DNA of 64,000 nucleotides from Streptomyces avidinii (GTDB lineage Bacteria; Actinomycetota; Actinomycetes; Streptomycetales; Streptomycetaceae), in assembly GCF_014650695.1 (NCBI RefSeq), contig NZ_BMVL01000020.1, forward strand, positions 51,905 to 115,904, read 5' to 3'. The notes beneath the pieces were generated by a model that was not told the origin of the DNA, did no database searches, and saw only the letters and a list, made by a program, of their open reading frames with translations. Both the position numbers and the translations under genes were made by a program. Positions 37,650-45,713 of this stretch are shown here, piece after piece (within the stretch, counting starts at the first letter, position 1; every line of letters begins with the position of its first letter).

Positions 37650-38405
37650 TCAGAAGCCGTGCCGGGAGCCGCCGTCGACCGGCAGCATGACGCCCGTCAG
37701 GTACGACGCCGCCGGGGAGAGCAGGAAGGCCGCCGTACGGCCGAACTCCTCCGGGGCACCGTAGCGGCGCAGCGGGATGCGGGACTCGTTCCCGGCCCGC
37801 GCGGCCGCCGCGTCCCCCGACAGCGCGTCGAGCTCGCGCACCCGGTCGGTGTCGATGCGTGCCGGAAGCAGGCCGACCACCCGGATCCCGCGCGGGCCGA
37901 GCTCCAGCGAGAGGGACTTCGCGAAGCCCGCCAGACCCGGGCGCAGACCGTTGGAGATGGTCAGGCCGGGGATCGGCTCGTGCACCGAGCCCGACAGGAC
38001 GAAGCCGATGACCCCGCCCTCGCCCAGCTCGGCGGCGGCCGCCCGGGCGAGGCGGACCGCGCCCAGGAAGACCGACTCGAAGGCCGCCGACCACTGCGCG
38101 TCGGTGTTGTCCGCCGCGAAACCCGGCGCCGGGCCGCCGACGCTGATGAGGATGCCGTCGAGGCGGCCGAAACGCTCCCGCGCGGTCGCGACGAGCCGCG
38201 CGGCGGCCTCCGGGTCGGAGTTGTCGGCGGCCACCCCGGCCGCGTTCGGGCCGAGCCCGGCGGCCGCGTCGGCCGCCCGCTTCTCGTCACGGCCCGTCAG
38301 CAGGACCTTCGCGCCGTCGGCGGTCAGCTCCCGGGCGGAGGCGAGACCGAGGCCGCGCGTGGCTCCGGTGACGATGTAGACACGGTCTTTCAGTCCAAGA
38401 TCCAT
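37650..38405 (-). CDS. SDR-family protein with altered active site
   Basis: A 251-residue short-chain dehydrogenase. The cofactor motif TGATRGLG (13-20) and the Ser of LSGS (about 138-140) are present, and VMLPVDGGSRHGF ends the fold. The usual YxxxK catalytic pair is replaced: aligning GLAGFAKSLSLEL with other SDRs puts Ser151 where Tyr is expected and Arg155 where Lys is expected (SNGLR). I recall a subgroup of FabG-like proteins with this SNxxR form. The reaction is therefore uncertain. It converges with the AmaP gene. Confidence 0.87.
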   Translation of the reverse strand: MDLGLKDRVYIVTGATRGLGLASARELTADGAKVLLTGRDEKRAADAAAGLGPNAAGVAADNSDPEAAARLVATARERFGRLDGILISVGGPAPGFAADNTDAQWSAAFESVFLGAVRLARAAAAELGEGGVIGFVLSGSVHEPIPGLTISNGLRPGLAGFAKSLSLELGPRGIRVVGLLPARIDTDRVRELDALSGDAAAARAGNESRIPLRRYGAPEEFGRTAAFLLSPAASYLTGVMLPVDGGSRHGF

Positions 38406-38414
38406 GCCGACACG

Positions 38415-39206
38415 CTACGCCGTCGCCGGCTCCTGCCGGGAGGCTTCGGCACCGGCCGCCTCCTCCTCGCGCTCGCGCTTCTCGCGGCGTACGAGGACCA
38501 CCCAGCCCACCGGAACCGCGCCGGTGAACAGCCACCACTGGACGGCGTACGCCATGTGCGGGCCGATCGAGTCGTGGTCGGGGTCGGCGATGGTCTCCGG
38601 GCCGCCGTCCGCCGGTTGCGGCGCGGTGAGCTCCATGTACCCGCCGAGGACCGTCCGGCCCAGGTACTCGGCCTGCTGTGCGCTGTTGATCAGCATCACC
38701 TGACGGTCCGGCAGGCCCTTGCGGTCCTTGATGCCGCTGCCGCCGCTGGTCTCGTCGGCCTTCAGCCGGCCGGTGACGGTGACCTCACCGGCGGGCGCGG
38801 CCGGCACCGGCGGATAGGCGCGCGGGTCGTCGCCGCCCGGCACCCAGCCCCTGTTGACCAGGACCACCCGGCCGTCGGAGAGGACCAGCGGGGTCAGGAC
38901 GTGGAAGCCGACCTTGTCGTCGTTGTCGGTGCGCATCCGTACGACGACCTCGTGCGCGGTGTCGTAGGTGCCGGTCGCGGTGACCGCGCGCCAGAAGTCG
39001 GCGCGGGGGACCCGGTGCCCGGGGGAGGTGACCTCGGTCACGGGTACCGGCTTCGCCCGCAGGTTCGCCTCGATCAGCTGGTTCTGCGTGACCCGGTGCT
39101 CATGGCGGTGGTACTGCCAGAACCCCAGCTTGATCATCACGGGGATGAGGGCGAGGGCGATCAGGGTGAGGAACACCCACTGCCGGGTCAGCACAAAGCG
39201 GTACAC
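38415..39206 (-). CDS. SURF1-family cytochrome oxidase assembly protein
   Basis: A 263-residue protein with two membrane helices at the ends: VFLTLIALALIPVMIKLGFWQ and YAVQWWLFTGAVPVGWVVLV. Between them are the family motifs FWQYHRHEHR, VLVNRGWVPGGDDPRAYP and GPHMAYAVQWW. SURF1 helps insert haem a into cytochrome c oxidase. The GTG at 39206 (VYRFVLTRQW) is chosen because the longer frame to 39353 is a Pro/Arg-rich shadow. Confidence 0.92.
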   Translation of the reverse strand: MYRFVLTRQWVFLTLIALALIPVMIKLGFWQYHRHEHRVTQNQLIEANLRAKPVPVTEVTSPGHRVPRADFWRAVTATGTYDTAHEVVVRMRTDNDDKVGFHVLTPLVLSDGRVVLVNRGWVPGGDDPRAYPPVPAAPAGEVTVTGRLKADETSGGSGIKDRKGLPDRQVMLINSAQQAEYLGRTVLGGYMELTAPQPADGGPETIADPDHDSIGPHMAYAVQWWLFTGAVPVGWVVLVRREKREREEEAAGAEASRQEPATA

Positions 39207-39289
39207 GCCCACGACGGTACCCGCAGCGCGAAGGACCCCGGCAGCCGGGTGGCCGTCCGGGGTCGGTCGGGTCGGAGGGGCCGGACGGA

Positions 39290-39523
39290 TCAGACGCGGT
39301 CGACGATGCCCACCTTCCCCTCCGCCCGGGCGCAGTGCGCCCCGCAGAACCACTGCCCCGCGACCTCGACGCCCTGGCCGATGATCGAGACCCGGCAGTG
39401 CTCGCAGACGGGCGCCATGCGGTGGATGGCGCAGGAGAAGCAGTCGAAGACGTGCACGGCGCCCTGCGCGTGCACCTCGAAGGACATGCCGTAATCGTTT
39501 CCGCAGACCTCACAACGTGCCAT
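39290..39523 (-). CDS. Small Cys-rich zinc-binding protein
   Basis: A 77-residue protein starting MARCEVCGNDYG. Cysteine pairs occur as CEVC, CFSC (in VFDCFSCAIHR), CEHC and the late FCGAHC, giving two probable zinc-binding ribbons. A His in AIHRM and one in GAHC could complete the sites. The actinobacterial family is known only as a hypothetical; no enzymatic motif is seen. It lies 83 bp upstream of the SURF1 gene on the same strand. Confidence 0.78.
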   Translation of the reverse strand: MARCEVCGNDYGMSFEVHAQGAVHVFDCFSCAIHRMAPVCEHCRVSIIGQGVEVAGQWFCGAHCARAEGKVGIVDRV

Positions 39524-39615
39524 GGGCCGAATGCTGCGCACGGAGACGGAACGGAACAAGATCCAGCGGGGTGAGTCGCCGCGCCTGCACCCGGCCGGCG
39601 CAACGGCCGTTCGGT

Positions 39616-40587
39616 TCAGGACTCGGCCGGGGCCACGTCCCGCAGCAGCTGGGTGAAGGCCGCCTCGTCGACGACCGGGGTGCCGAAGCTCTTCGCCTTG
39701 ACCGTCTTGGAGGTCGCCGAGTCGGGGTCGTTGGTCACCAGCAGACTGGTGAGCCGCGACACACTCGTGGCGATGTGCAGGCCCGCCTCGACCGCACGGT
39801 CCTCCAGCAGCTCCCGCTCCACCGAGGTGTCACCGGAGAAGGCGATCCGCATGCCCTGCTTCAGCGGCTTGCCGTCCTCGAAGCGCCCCGGATTGGGGTG
39901 CGGGCACGGCGGCCGCTTGCGCGAGGGCCGCCAGCTGCTGCCGCGGTAGGAGGACTGGTACCCCACCCGCGGGGTGGCGGCGGAGTCCGACCACTCGGTC
40001 AGCGGCCGGCATTCCAGCAGGGGCAGCCGCACGCCCCCCTGCGCGGCCGCGTGCAGCGAGGGACGGAACGCCTCCGCGAGCACCCGGGCGTCGTCGAGCG
40101 CGTGGTGGGCGCGCTGCTGGACCACGCCGAAGTGCGCGGCGAGGGACTCCAGCTTGTGGTTGGGCAGCGGCAGGTTCAGTTCCTTCGACAGGGCGATGGT
40201 GCACAGGCGCTGACGGACCGGCGCGGTCGCCGCGGCCCGCGCGTACTCCCGGGCGATCATCTGCCAGTCGAAGATGGCGTTGTGCGCGACCAGCACCCGG
40301 TCCGCGAGCCGGTCGGCGAACTCCTCGGCGATGTCCTCGAAGAGCGGCGCGTCGGCGAGCATCGCGCTCGTCAGCCCGTGGATCCACACCGGCCCCGGAT
40401 CCCGCCGCGGGTTGACCAGCGTGTACCAGTGGTCCTCCACATTGCCCTGGGCGTCGAGCCGGTAGACGGCGGCGGAGACTATCCGGTCGTCGCGAGCGAG
40501 CCCGGTGGTCTCCACGTCGACGACCGCGTACCCCTGTGGGTACGCGGTCGGCCACATCGTCTCTGCGGTCGTACGGTCGGCGAGCAT
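39616..40587 (-). CDS. DEDDh 3'-5' exonuclease with C-terminal BRCT domain
   Basis: A 323-residue protein. The exonuclease domain (about 10-180) has the DEDDh motifs: VVDVETTG, VLVAHNAIFDWQM and HHALDDARVLAEA. After a basic linker (RKRPPCPHPNPGRF) comes a BRCT-like domain (about 235-320) with GMRIAFSGDTSVERELLEDRAVE and TSLLVTNDPDSATSKTVKAK. It resembles DnaQ-type proofreading or repair nucleases, not the replicative epsilon subunit itself. The ATG at 40587 is used; the longer frame upstream is basic and low in complexity. Confidence 0.9.
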   Translation of the reverse strand: MLADRTTAETMWPTAYPQGYAVVDVETTGLARDDRIVSAAVYRLDAQGNVEDHWYTLVNPRRDPGPVWIHGLTSAMLADAPLFEDIAEEFADRLADRVLVAHNAIFDWQMIAREYARAAATAPVRQRLCTIALSKELNLPLPNHKLESLAAHFGVVQQRAHHALDDARVLAEAFRPSLHAAAQGGVRLPLLECRPLTEWSDSAATPRVGYQSSYRGSSWRPSRKRPPCPHPNPGRFEDGKPLKQGMRIAFSGDTSVERELLEDRAVEAGLHIATSVSRLTSLLVTNDPDSATSKTVKAKSFGTPVVDEAAFTQLLRDVAPAES

Positions 40588-40725
40588 GGTCACAGAGGAT
40601 ATCGGCCCCGACTGACAGCCGTGGCCGCGCCGGCGACTGCCCGCCGTCGGAGCGGGCCGTGACGAGGTCGCCCGCGACGAGCGGTTCGAGCCCGCGGCCG
40701 TCAACCGGGCCGGGCGGCAGCCGGT

Positions 40726-41349
40726 CTACGGGTCCGGCGTGAGCAGGGCGTGCACCAGGGCTCGCACCGACAGCAGGAACAGCCGGTCCGGGTCGGCCGG
40801 GCGGGCCAGGGCGCGGGCGAGGGCCGGATCGTGGGGAGCCGCGGCCGGGTCCCAGAGCTCGCTCTCGGCCGGGGACTGCGCGGGAGCGCGTTCGCGGTTG
40901 CGTTCGACGAGGAGGTACCCGACGACCTGGAACTGGACGGCGCGCACCGCGTCCGCCGCCCGGGCGCCGCGCAGCCCGGCGGCGTGCACCTCGTGGACGA
41001 GTGCCTGCTGGGCGGGCAGGAACATCCGCTCGGTGAGGCCGCGTTCGTGGACCATCGCGATCAGGTGCGGACGTGCGCGCAGTTCGCGGCGCAGGATCCG
41101 GGCCACGGCCAGGATCCGATCGGCGGGGGTGCGGCCGGCCGGCCGGATGGCGCCCATCTCGTCGACGGTGCGCTGGACGAGGGCGTCGAGGAGGGACTCG
41201 CGGTTGCCGACGTGCCAGTAGATGGACGTCACCGCGGTGCCCAGTTCGGCGGCGAGCTTGCGCATGGTGAGGGCGGCCGGGCCGTGCTGCTTGACCAGCG
41301 AGGCGGCGGCCTCCAGCACCTCGTCGCGGGTGAGCGCGGTTCTGGACAC
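40726..41349 (-). CDS. TetR-family transcriptional regulator
   Basis: A 207-residue protein with an N-terminal HTH: RDEVLEAAASLVKQHGPAAL, then TMRKLAAELGTAVTSIYWHV and the conserved NRESLLDALV. The C-terminal domain is helical with no identifiable ligand pocket. Start GTG at 41349; a TTG at 41382 would add 11 residues but has no ribosome site. It is divergent from the acetoacetate decarboxylase-like operon, with a TGTAAC/GTTACA palindrome in between, and probably represses it. Confidence 0.88.
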   Translation of the reverse strand: MSRTALTRDEVLEAAASLVKQHGPAALTMRKLAAELGTAVTSIYWHVGNRESLLDALVQRTVDEMGAIRPAGRTPADRILAVARILRRELRARPHLIAMVHERGLTERMFLPAQQALVHEVHAAGLRGARAADAVRAVQFQVVGYLLVERNRERAPAQSPAESELWDPAAAPHDPALARALARPADPDRLFLLSVRALVHALLTPDP

Positions 41350-41423
41350 GGTCGCCCCACCACCAATCTGTCGGATCGTCAATTCTGGTCCGTGCAGGGG
41401 TCTTTACCCTTCATCGGTGGCAG

Positions 41424-41438
41424 TGTAACTGTGTTACA
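41424..41438. promoter_or_regulatory. TGTAAC-TGT-GTTACA inverted repeat, probable TetR operator
   Basis: Perfect 6-bp arms with a 3-bp spacer, 36 bp upstream of the decarboxylase-like gene start and 75 bp from the tetR start. The GTAAC/GTTAC core resembles sites of TetR regulators that control acyl-CoA or catabolic genes. Assignment to this regulator is inferred from position. Confidence 0.6.
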
Positions 41439-41473
41439 GACCCGACCCCCCGAGATGAGGGATGGTGCGATAG

Positions 41474-42283
41474 ATGGCACGCGTACGGTACGGAGCGCGG
41501 ACCGAGGCCGAGATCGCGGCGTCGCGCGAGAAGAGCTCGAAGCTCCCCGACATCTGGTCCACCGGCGTCGTGGCCGTCTGGGAGAGCGATCCCGACGTGG
41601 TGGCGGCCGTCCTGCCACCGCCGCTCAAACCGGCCGACCGGCCCCTCGTACGGGCCAACATCAGCAAGGTCGACCTGCCCGGCTACCCGCTCGGCGCCGG
41701 CTCGGTGGCCGTCGCCGCCCGGCACGACGGGGTCGAGGGCTGGTACCCCCTGGTCATGCCGATGACGCACGAGCGCGCCCTGACCGGCGGCCGCGAGGTC
41801 TTCGGCGAGCCCAAGAAACTCGGCGAGGTCACCGTCGAGCGCGACGGCCTCGTCGTGCACGCCTCGCTCGCCCGGCACGGCATCGCCTTCGTCGAGGTGC
41901 GCGGCGCGGTGGACCGCGCGCTGCCGCTGCCCGAGCCCACCAGGAAGACCGACTTCTACTTCAAGTTCCTCCCCGCGGTGGACGGTTCGGGCTTCGACAC
42001 CGACCCGGTGCTCGTGCACTGCACGCGCAACGAGAAGGTCCGCAGGCTGGAGCACATCACCGGCGACGTCGTGCTGCGGGAGTCGATGTTCGACCCGGTC
42101 GCCGACCTTCCCGTCCGCCGGATCGTGGAGATCACCATCGGCGAGAAGACCACCGACCAGAAGGGCCGGGTCGTGGAGCGGGTCAGTGCCCAGGCCCTGC
42201 TCCCGTACATCCACCAGCGCTACGACGACCCCATGCAGATCCTCGACGCGCCCCCGGAGGGATCGTCAGGGGGGAGGGGCTGA
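41474..42283 (+). CDS. Acetoacetate decarboxylase-family protein
   Basis: A 269-residue protein. The family catalytic region is seen in REVFGEPKKLGEVTV; the first Lys of the PKK pair would form the Schiff base in true acetoacetate decarboxylase. Other family segments are YPLVMPMTHERALTGG and KTDFYFKFLPAVDGSG. Many such proteins in actinobacterial catabolic clusters act on ring-opened or beta-keto acids instead of acetoacetate. It starts the operon, and the next gene begins one base after its stop. Confidence 0.87.
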   Translation: MARVRYGARTEAEIAASREKSSKLPDIWSTGVVAVWESDPDVVAAVLPPPLKPADRPLVRANISKVDLPGYPLGAGSVAVAARHDGVEGWYPLVMPMTHERALTGGREVFGEPKKLGEVTVERDGLVVHASLARHGIAFVEVRGAVDRALPLPEPTRKTDFYFKFLPAVDGSGFDTDPVLVHCTRNEKVRRLEHITGDVVLRESMFDPVADLPVRRIVEITIGEKTTDQKGRVVERVSAQALLPYIHQRYDDPMQILDAPPEGSSGGRG

Positions 42284-42284
42284 C

Positions 42285-43169
42285 ATGCGACTCGAACCGG
42301 GACAGGTGGCCGTCGTCACCGGAGCCGCCAGTGGCATCGGCCTCGCGATGGCCCGCCGCTTCGCCGCCGAAGGACTGAAGGTGGTCCTCGCCGACGTGGA
42401 GGAGTCCGCCCTGCGCAAGGCCGCGGACGAACTCGTCGCGGACGGGGCCCAGGTCCTCGCCAGGACGGTCGACGTCAGCGACCGCGACTCCGTGATCGCG
42501 CTGGCCGACGCCGCCTACGAGACCTTCGGCGCCGTGCACGTGCTCTGCAACAACGCGGGCGTCGGTTCCGGCGCCGAGGGACGGATGTGGGAGCACGAGC
42601 CCAACGACTGGAAGTGGGCCTTCTCCGTCAACGTGTGGGGGGTCTTCCACGGCATCCAGGCCTTCGTACCCCGCATGATCGCGGCCGGCGGCCCCGGCCA
42701 CGTCGTCAACACCTCCTCCGGCGACGGCGGCATCGCCCCGCTGCCCACCGCCTCCGTGTACGCCGTCACCAAGGCGGCCGTGGTCACCATGACCGAGTCG
42801 CTCTACGCCCACCTCAAGGCGGAGGGCGCCGCCGTCGGGGCCTCCGTCCTCTTCCCCGGACCCCACATGCTGCGCACCGGGCTGTGGGAGTCGCACCGCA
42901 ACCGGCCCGAGCGGTACGCGAAGCAGCGGCCGCGCAAGGCCCCGTACCGCAGCCTCGACCAGTACGAGGCGGCGATGAAGAAGGCCGGCCACGAGGTGCG
43001 GTTCACCCCGGTCGAGGAGGTCGCCGAGCACGTCGTCGACGGCATCCGCGCCGACCGCTTCTGGATGCTCCCGGCCGGCGAGCACAGCGACCGGCAGATC
43101 CGCGCCCGGTCGCAGTCGATGCTCGACCGGTCCAACCCCGCCTACCTGGAAAGCTTCATCCTCGACTGA
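42285..43169 (+). CDS. SDR-family oxidoreductase
   Basis: A 294-residue classical-type SDR. The Rossmann motif is TGAASGIG, the NNAG motif is CNNAGVGSG, and the catalytic Ser and Tyr-Lys lie in NTSSGDGG and SVYAVTKAAVV. About 40 residues beyond the usual length form a C-terminal extension (RSLDQYEAAMKKAGHEVRF and onward). It fits oxidation or reduction of a hydroxyl/keto group on the pathway substrate. It follows the decarboxylase-like gene with a one-base gap. Confidence 0.9.
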   Translation: MRLEPGQVAVVTGAASGIGLAMARRFAAEGLKVVLADVEESALRKAADELVADGAQVLARTVDVSDRDSVIALADAAYETFGAVHVLCNNAGVGSGAEGRMWEHEPNDWKWAFSVNVWGVFHGIQAFVPRMIAAGGPGHVVNTSSGDGGIAPLPTASVYAVTKAAVVTMTESLYAHLKAEGAAVGASVLFPGPHMLRTGLWESHRNRPERYAKQRPRKAPYRSLDQYEAAMKKAGHEVRFTPVEEVAEHVVDGIRADRFWMLPAGEHSDRQIRARSQSMLDRSNPAYLESFILD

Positions 43170-43181
43170 GGGGCGTGTGTG

Positions 43182-44468
43182 GTGAGTACGAACGAAGACC
43201 CGTACCTGATCATCTCCTCCGACTGCCACGCGGGCCTGCCCACCGAGCAGTACCGGCCCTACCTGGATTCCCGCTTCCACCACCGGTTCGACGAGTTCCT
43301 CGGCGAACGCGACGCCCGCCGCGCGGAAGCCACCCGCCTGGGCGTCCGCAACGAGGCCTTCGCCGAGAAGTGGTTCCGCGACCACGAGGAAGGCCTCAGG
43401 GGCGGCTGGGACACGGCGCAGCGGCTGAAGGAACTCGACGGCGACGGTGTGGCCGCCGAGGTCGTCTTCCCCGACGCGGACGCCGTCGACAGCCAGACCG
43501 CGGCCCCCTTCGGAGTCGGGCTCGGCCTCTCCGGCGACCAGGACCCCGAGCTCGGCATGGCGGGCGCCCAGGCGCACAACCGCTGGCTCGCCGAATTCGT
43601 GGGGCAGAACCCCGAGCGCCACTGCGGAGTCGCCCTGCTCCCCGTCACGGGCGAGCCGGAGAAGGTCGTCGCCGAGATCCACCGGGCCAAGGAGTCCGGG
43701 CTGGGCGCGCTGATGATCCCCGCGATGTGGGTGGACAAGGCGCCCTACCACGACCGCCGCTACGACCCCGTCTGGGCTGCGGCCGCCGAGACACAGATGC
43801 CGATCGTCACCCACTCCGGGTCCTCGCCGCGCCACGAGTACGGCGACCACCTGGGCATCTTCGTCTCCGAGGTCACCTGGTGGCCGGCCCGGCCGCTGTG
43901 GTTCCTGCTCTGGTCCGGCGTCTTCGAGCGGCACCCCGGCCTGCGGTTCGGCGTCGCCGAAGCGGGCTGCTGGTGGCTGCCGAATCAGTTGTGGTTCATG
44001 GACCGGCTCTACCTCGGCGCGCACGGAGGCAAGAAGCTCTCGCCGTTCGAGGAGCTGAAGCGGCCGCCGAGCGAGTACCTGGACCGCCAGGTCTTCATCT
44101 GCGCGACGAACACCAAGCGCCGCGAGCTGGCGCAGCGGTACGAGATCGGCGTGGACAACATCCTGTGGGGCTCCGACTTCCCGCATCCAGAGGGCACCTG
44201 GCCGAACACCCGGAGCTGGCTGAAGAACACCTTCCACGACATCCCGGTCGCGGAGACCCGCCGGATGCTGGGACTCGCGGCCGCCGAGGTCTTCGGCTTC
44301 GACACCGCGAAGCTGGCCCCGATCGCCCGCCGGATCGGCCCCACCCCGGCGGAACTGGGCCAGTCCCCGGACCAGGCGGCGGTGGAGGCCTCCTGGGCCC
44401 GCTCCCGCGAGGTCGGCCGCCACTGGCTGAGCGGCAGCGACTTCCCCGTACTGGGGGTGAACCCGTGA
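43182..44468 (+). CDS. PF04909 amidohydrolase (first copy)
   Basis: A 428-residue protein of the amidohydrolase-2 family, which holds decarboxylases and hydrolases such as ACMSD. Motifs are LIISSDCHAGL near the start, AHNRWLAEFVGQNPERHCG, VTHSGSSP (probable metal His), HPGLRFGVAEAGCWW and NILWGSDFPHPEG with the late Asp. The SDCHAG N-terminus replaces the usual HxH pair, as in many actinobacterial members. GAGGGG precedes the GTG at 43182 (another GTG is at 43179). Its stop overlaps the next gene (GTGA). Confidence 0.88.
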   Translation: MSTNEDPYLIISSDCHAGLPTEQYRPYLDSRFHHRFDEFLGERDARRAEATRLGVRNEAFAEKWFRDHEEGLRGGWDTAQRLKELDGDGVAAEVVFPDADAVDSQTAAPFGVGLGLSGDQDPELGMAGAQAHNRWLAEFVGQNPERHCGVALLPVTGEPEKVVAEIHRAKESGLGALMIPAMWVDKAPYHDRRYDPVWAAAAETQMPIVTHSGSSPRHEYGDHLGIFVSEVTWWPARPLWFLLWSGVFERHPGLRFGVAEAGCWWLPNQLWFMDRLYLGAHGGKKLSPFEELKRPPSEYLDRQVFICATNTKRRELAQRYEIGVDNILWGSDFPHPEGTWPNTRSWLKNTFHDIPVAETRRMLGLAAAEVFGFDTAKLAPIARRIGPTPAELGQSPDQAAVEASWARSREVGRHWLSGSDFPVLGVNP

Positions 44469-45688
44469 CCTCCGAGGACCGCTACACGGTGATCTCGGCG
44501 GACTGCCACGCCGGCGCCGACCTGCTGGACTACAGGCCGTACCTGGAGAAGCGCCTCCACGAGGACTTCGACGCCTGGGCCGCCACGTACGTGAACCCGT
44601 ACGAGGACCTCCTCGCGGACACCGCCGACCGCAACTGGAACTCCGCGCGGCGCCTCGCGGAACTGGAGGCCGACGGCATCGTCGCCGAGGTCGTCTTCCC
44701 CAACACCATCCCGCCGTTCTTCCCCAAGGCCTCCCTGATGGCCCAGCCGCCGACGGCAGCCGAGTACGAGATGCGGTGGGCGGGGCTCCAGGCGCACAAC
44801 CGCTGGCTGGCGGACTTCTGCGCGGACGCGCCGGGTCGCCGGGCGGGGGTCGTCCAGATCCTCCTGAACGACGTCGACGCGGCGGTGAAGGAGATCCGCC
44901 GCACGAAGGAGGCGGGTCTGACGGGCGGCATCCTGCTGCCCGGCGTGCCGCCCGGCTCCACCGTCCCCGAGCTCTACTCCGCCGCCTACGACCCCATCTG
45001 GGCGGTCTGCGACGAGCTGGACGTCCCGGTCAACCACCACGGCGGCTCCGCCTCGCCGCCGCTGGGCGACGAACCGGCGGCCCGGGCCGTCTTCATGGTG
45101 GAGACGACCTGGTTCTCGCACCGCGCCCTGTGGCACCTGGTCTTCGGCGGAGCATTCCACCGCCACCCGGGCCTCAAGCTGGTCCTCACGGAGCAGGGCT
45201 CGGGGTGGATCCCCGGGGTGCTGGAGATGCTGGACTACTACCACGGCCGCCTGGTCGCGGCGTCGGCCACGGCCGAGTCCAAGTTCGGGGCGGGCCTCGC
45301 GGAGTTGATGGGCCGGGGCCCGAGCGAGGTCTGGCGGGACAACTGCTTCGTGGGAGCGAGCTTCATGCGCCCCCACGAGGTCCCGCTGCGGGAGCGGATC
45401 GGCCTCGACAAGATCATGTGGGGCGCCGACTACCCCCACGACGAGGGCACCACCCCCTTCTCCCGCGAAGGCCTCCGCATCGCCTACGCGGGCCTCCCGC
45501 GGGAGGAGGTCGCCGCGATGGTCGGCGGCAACGCGGCCCGCGTGTACGGCTTCGACCTCGCCCTGCTGGACGCGGTCGCGGCGAAGCACGGCCCGCTGGT
45601 CACGGACATCGCGGAGCCGTTGACGGAGATCCCGCCCAGGGCCACGAGCCCGGCCTTCGCCCGCGGCGGCTCGGTCCGCGTCTGGTGA
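44465..45688 (+). CDS. PF04909 amidohydrolase (second copy)
   Basis: A 407-residue protein, homologous to the preceding gene but well diverged. It shows VISADCHAGADLLDYRPYL, AHNRWLADFCADAPGRRAG, VNHHGGSASPP, HPGLKLVLTEQGSGW and KIMWGADYPHDEGTTP. The metal and catalytic positions parallel the first copy. Two copies side by side suggest consecutive steps or a hetero-oligomer. It is the last gene of the operon and converges with the NACHT gene 26 bp away. Confidence 0.88.
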   Translation: MTSEDRYTVISADCHAGADLLDYRPYLEKRLHEDFDAWAATYVNPYEDLLADTADRNWNSARRLAELEADGIVAEVVFPNTIPPFFPKASLMAQPPTAAEYEMRWAGLQAHNRWLADFCADAPGRRAGVVQILLNDVDAAVKEIRRTKEAGLTGGILLPGVPPGSTVPELYSAAYDPIWAVCDELDVPVNHHGGSASPPLGDEPAARAVFMVETTWFSHRALWHLVFGGAFHRHPGLKLVLTEQGSGWIPGVLEMLDYYHGRLVAASATAESKFGAGLAELMGRGPSEVWRDNCFVGASFMRPHEVPLRERIGLDKIMWGADYPHDEGTTPFSREGLRIAYAGLPREEVAAMVGGNAARVYGFDLALLDAVAAKHGPLVTDIAEPLTEIPPRATSPAFARGGSVRVW

Positions 45689-45713
45689 CGTGTTCCCTCC
45701 GGTGCGGTCCGGG

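Noticed and set aside
42587..45688. 1033-residue plus-strand ORF
   Set aside because: Its last 407 residues are the real second amidohydrolase; the earlier part is out-of-frame reading of the SDR and first amidohydrolase.
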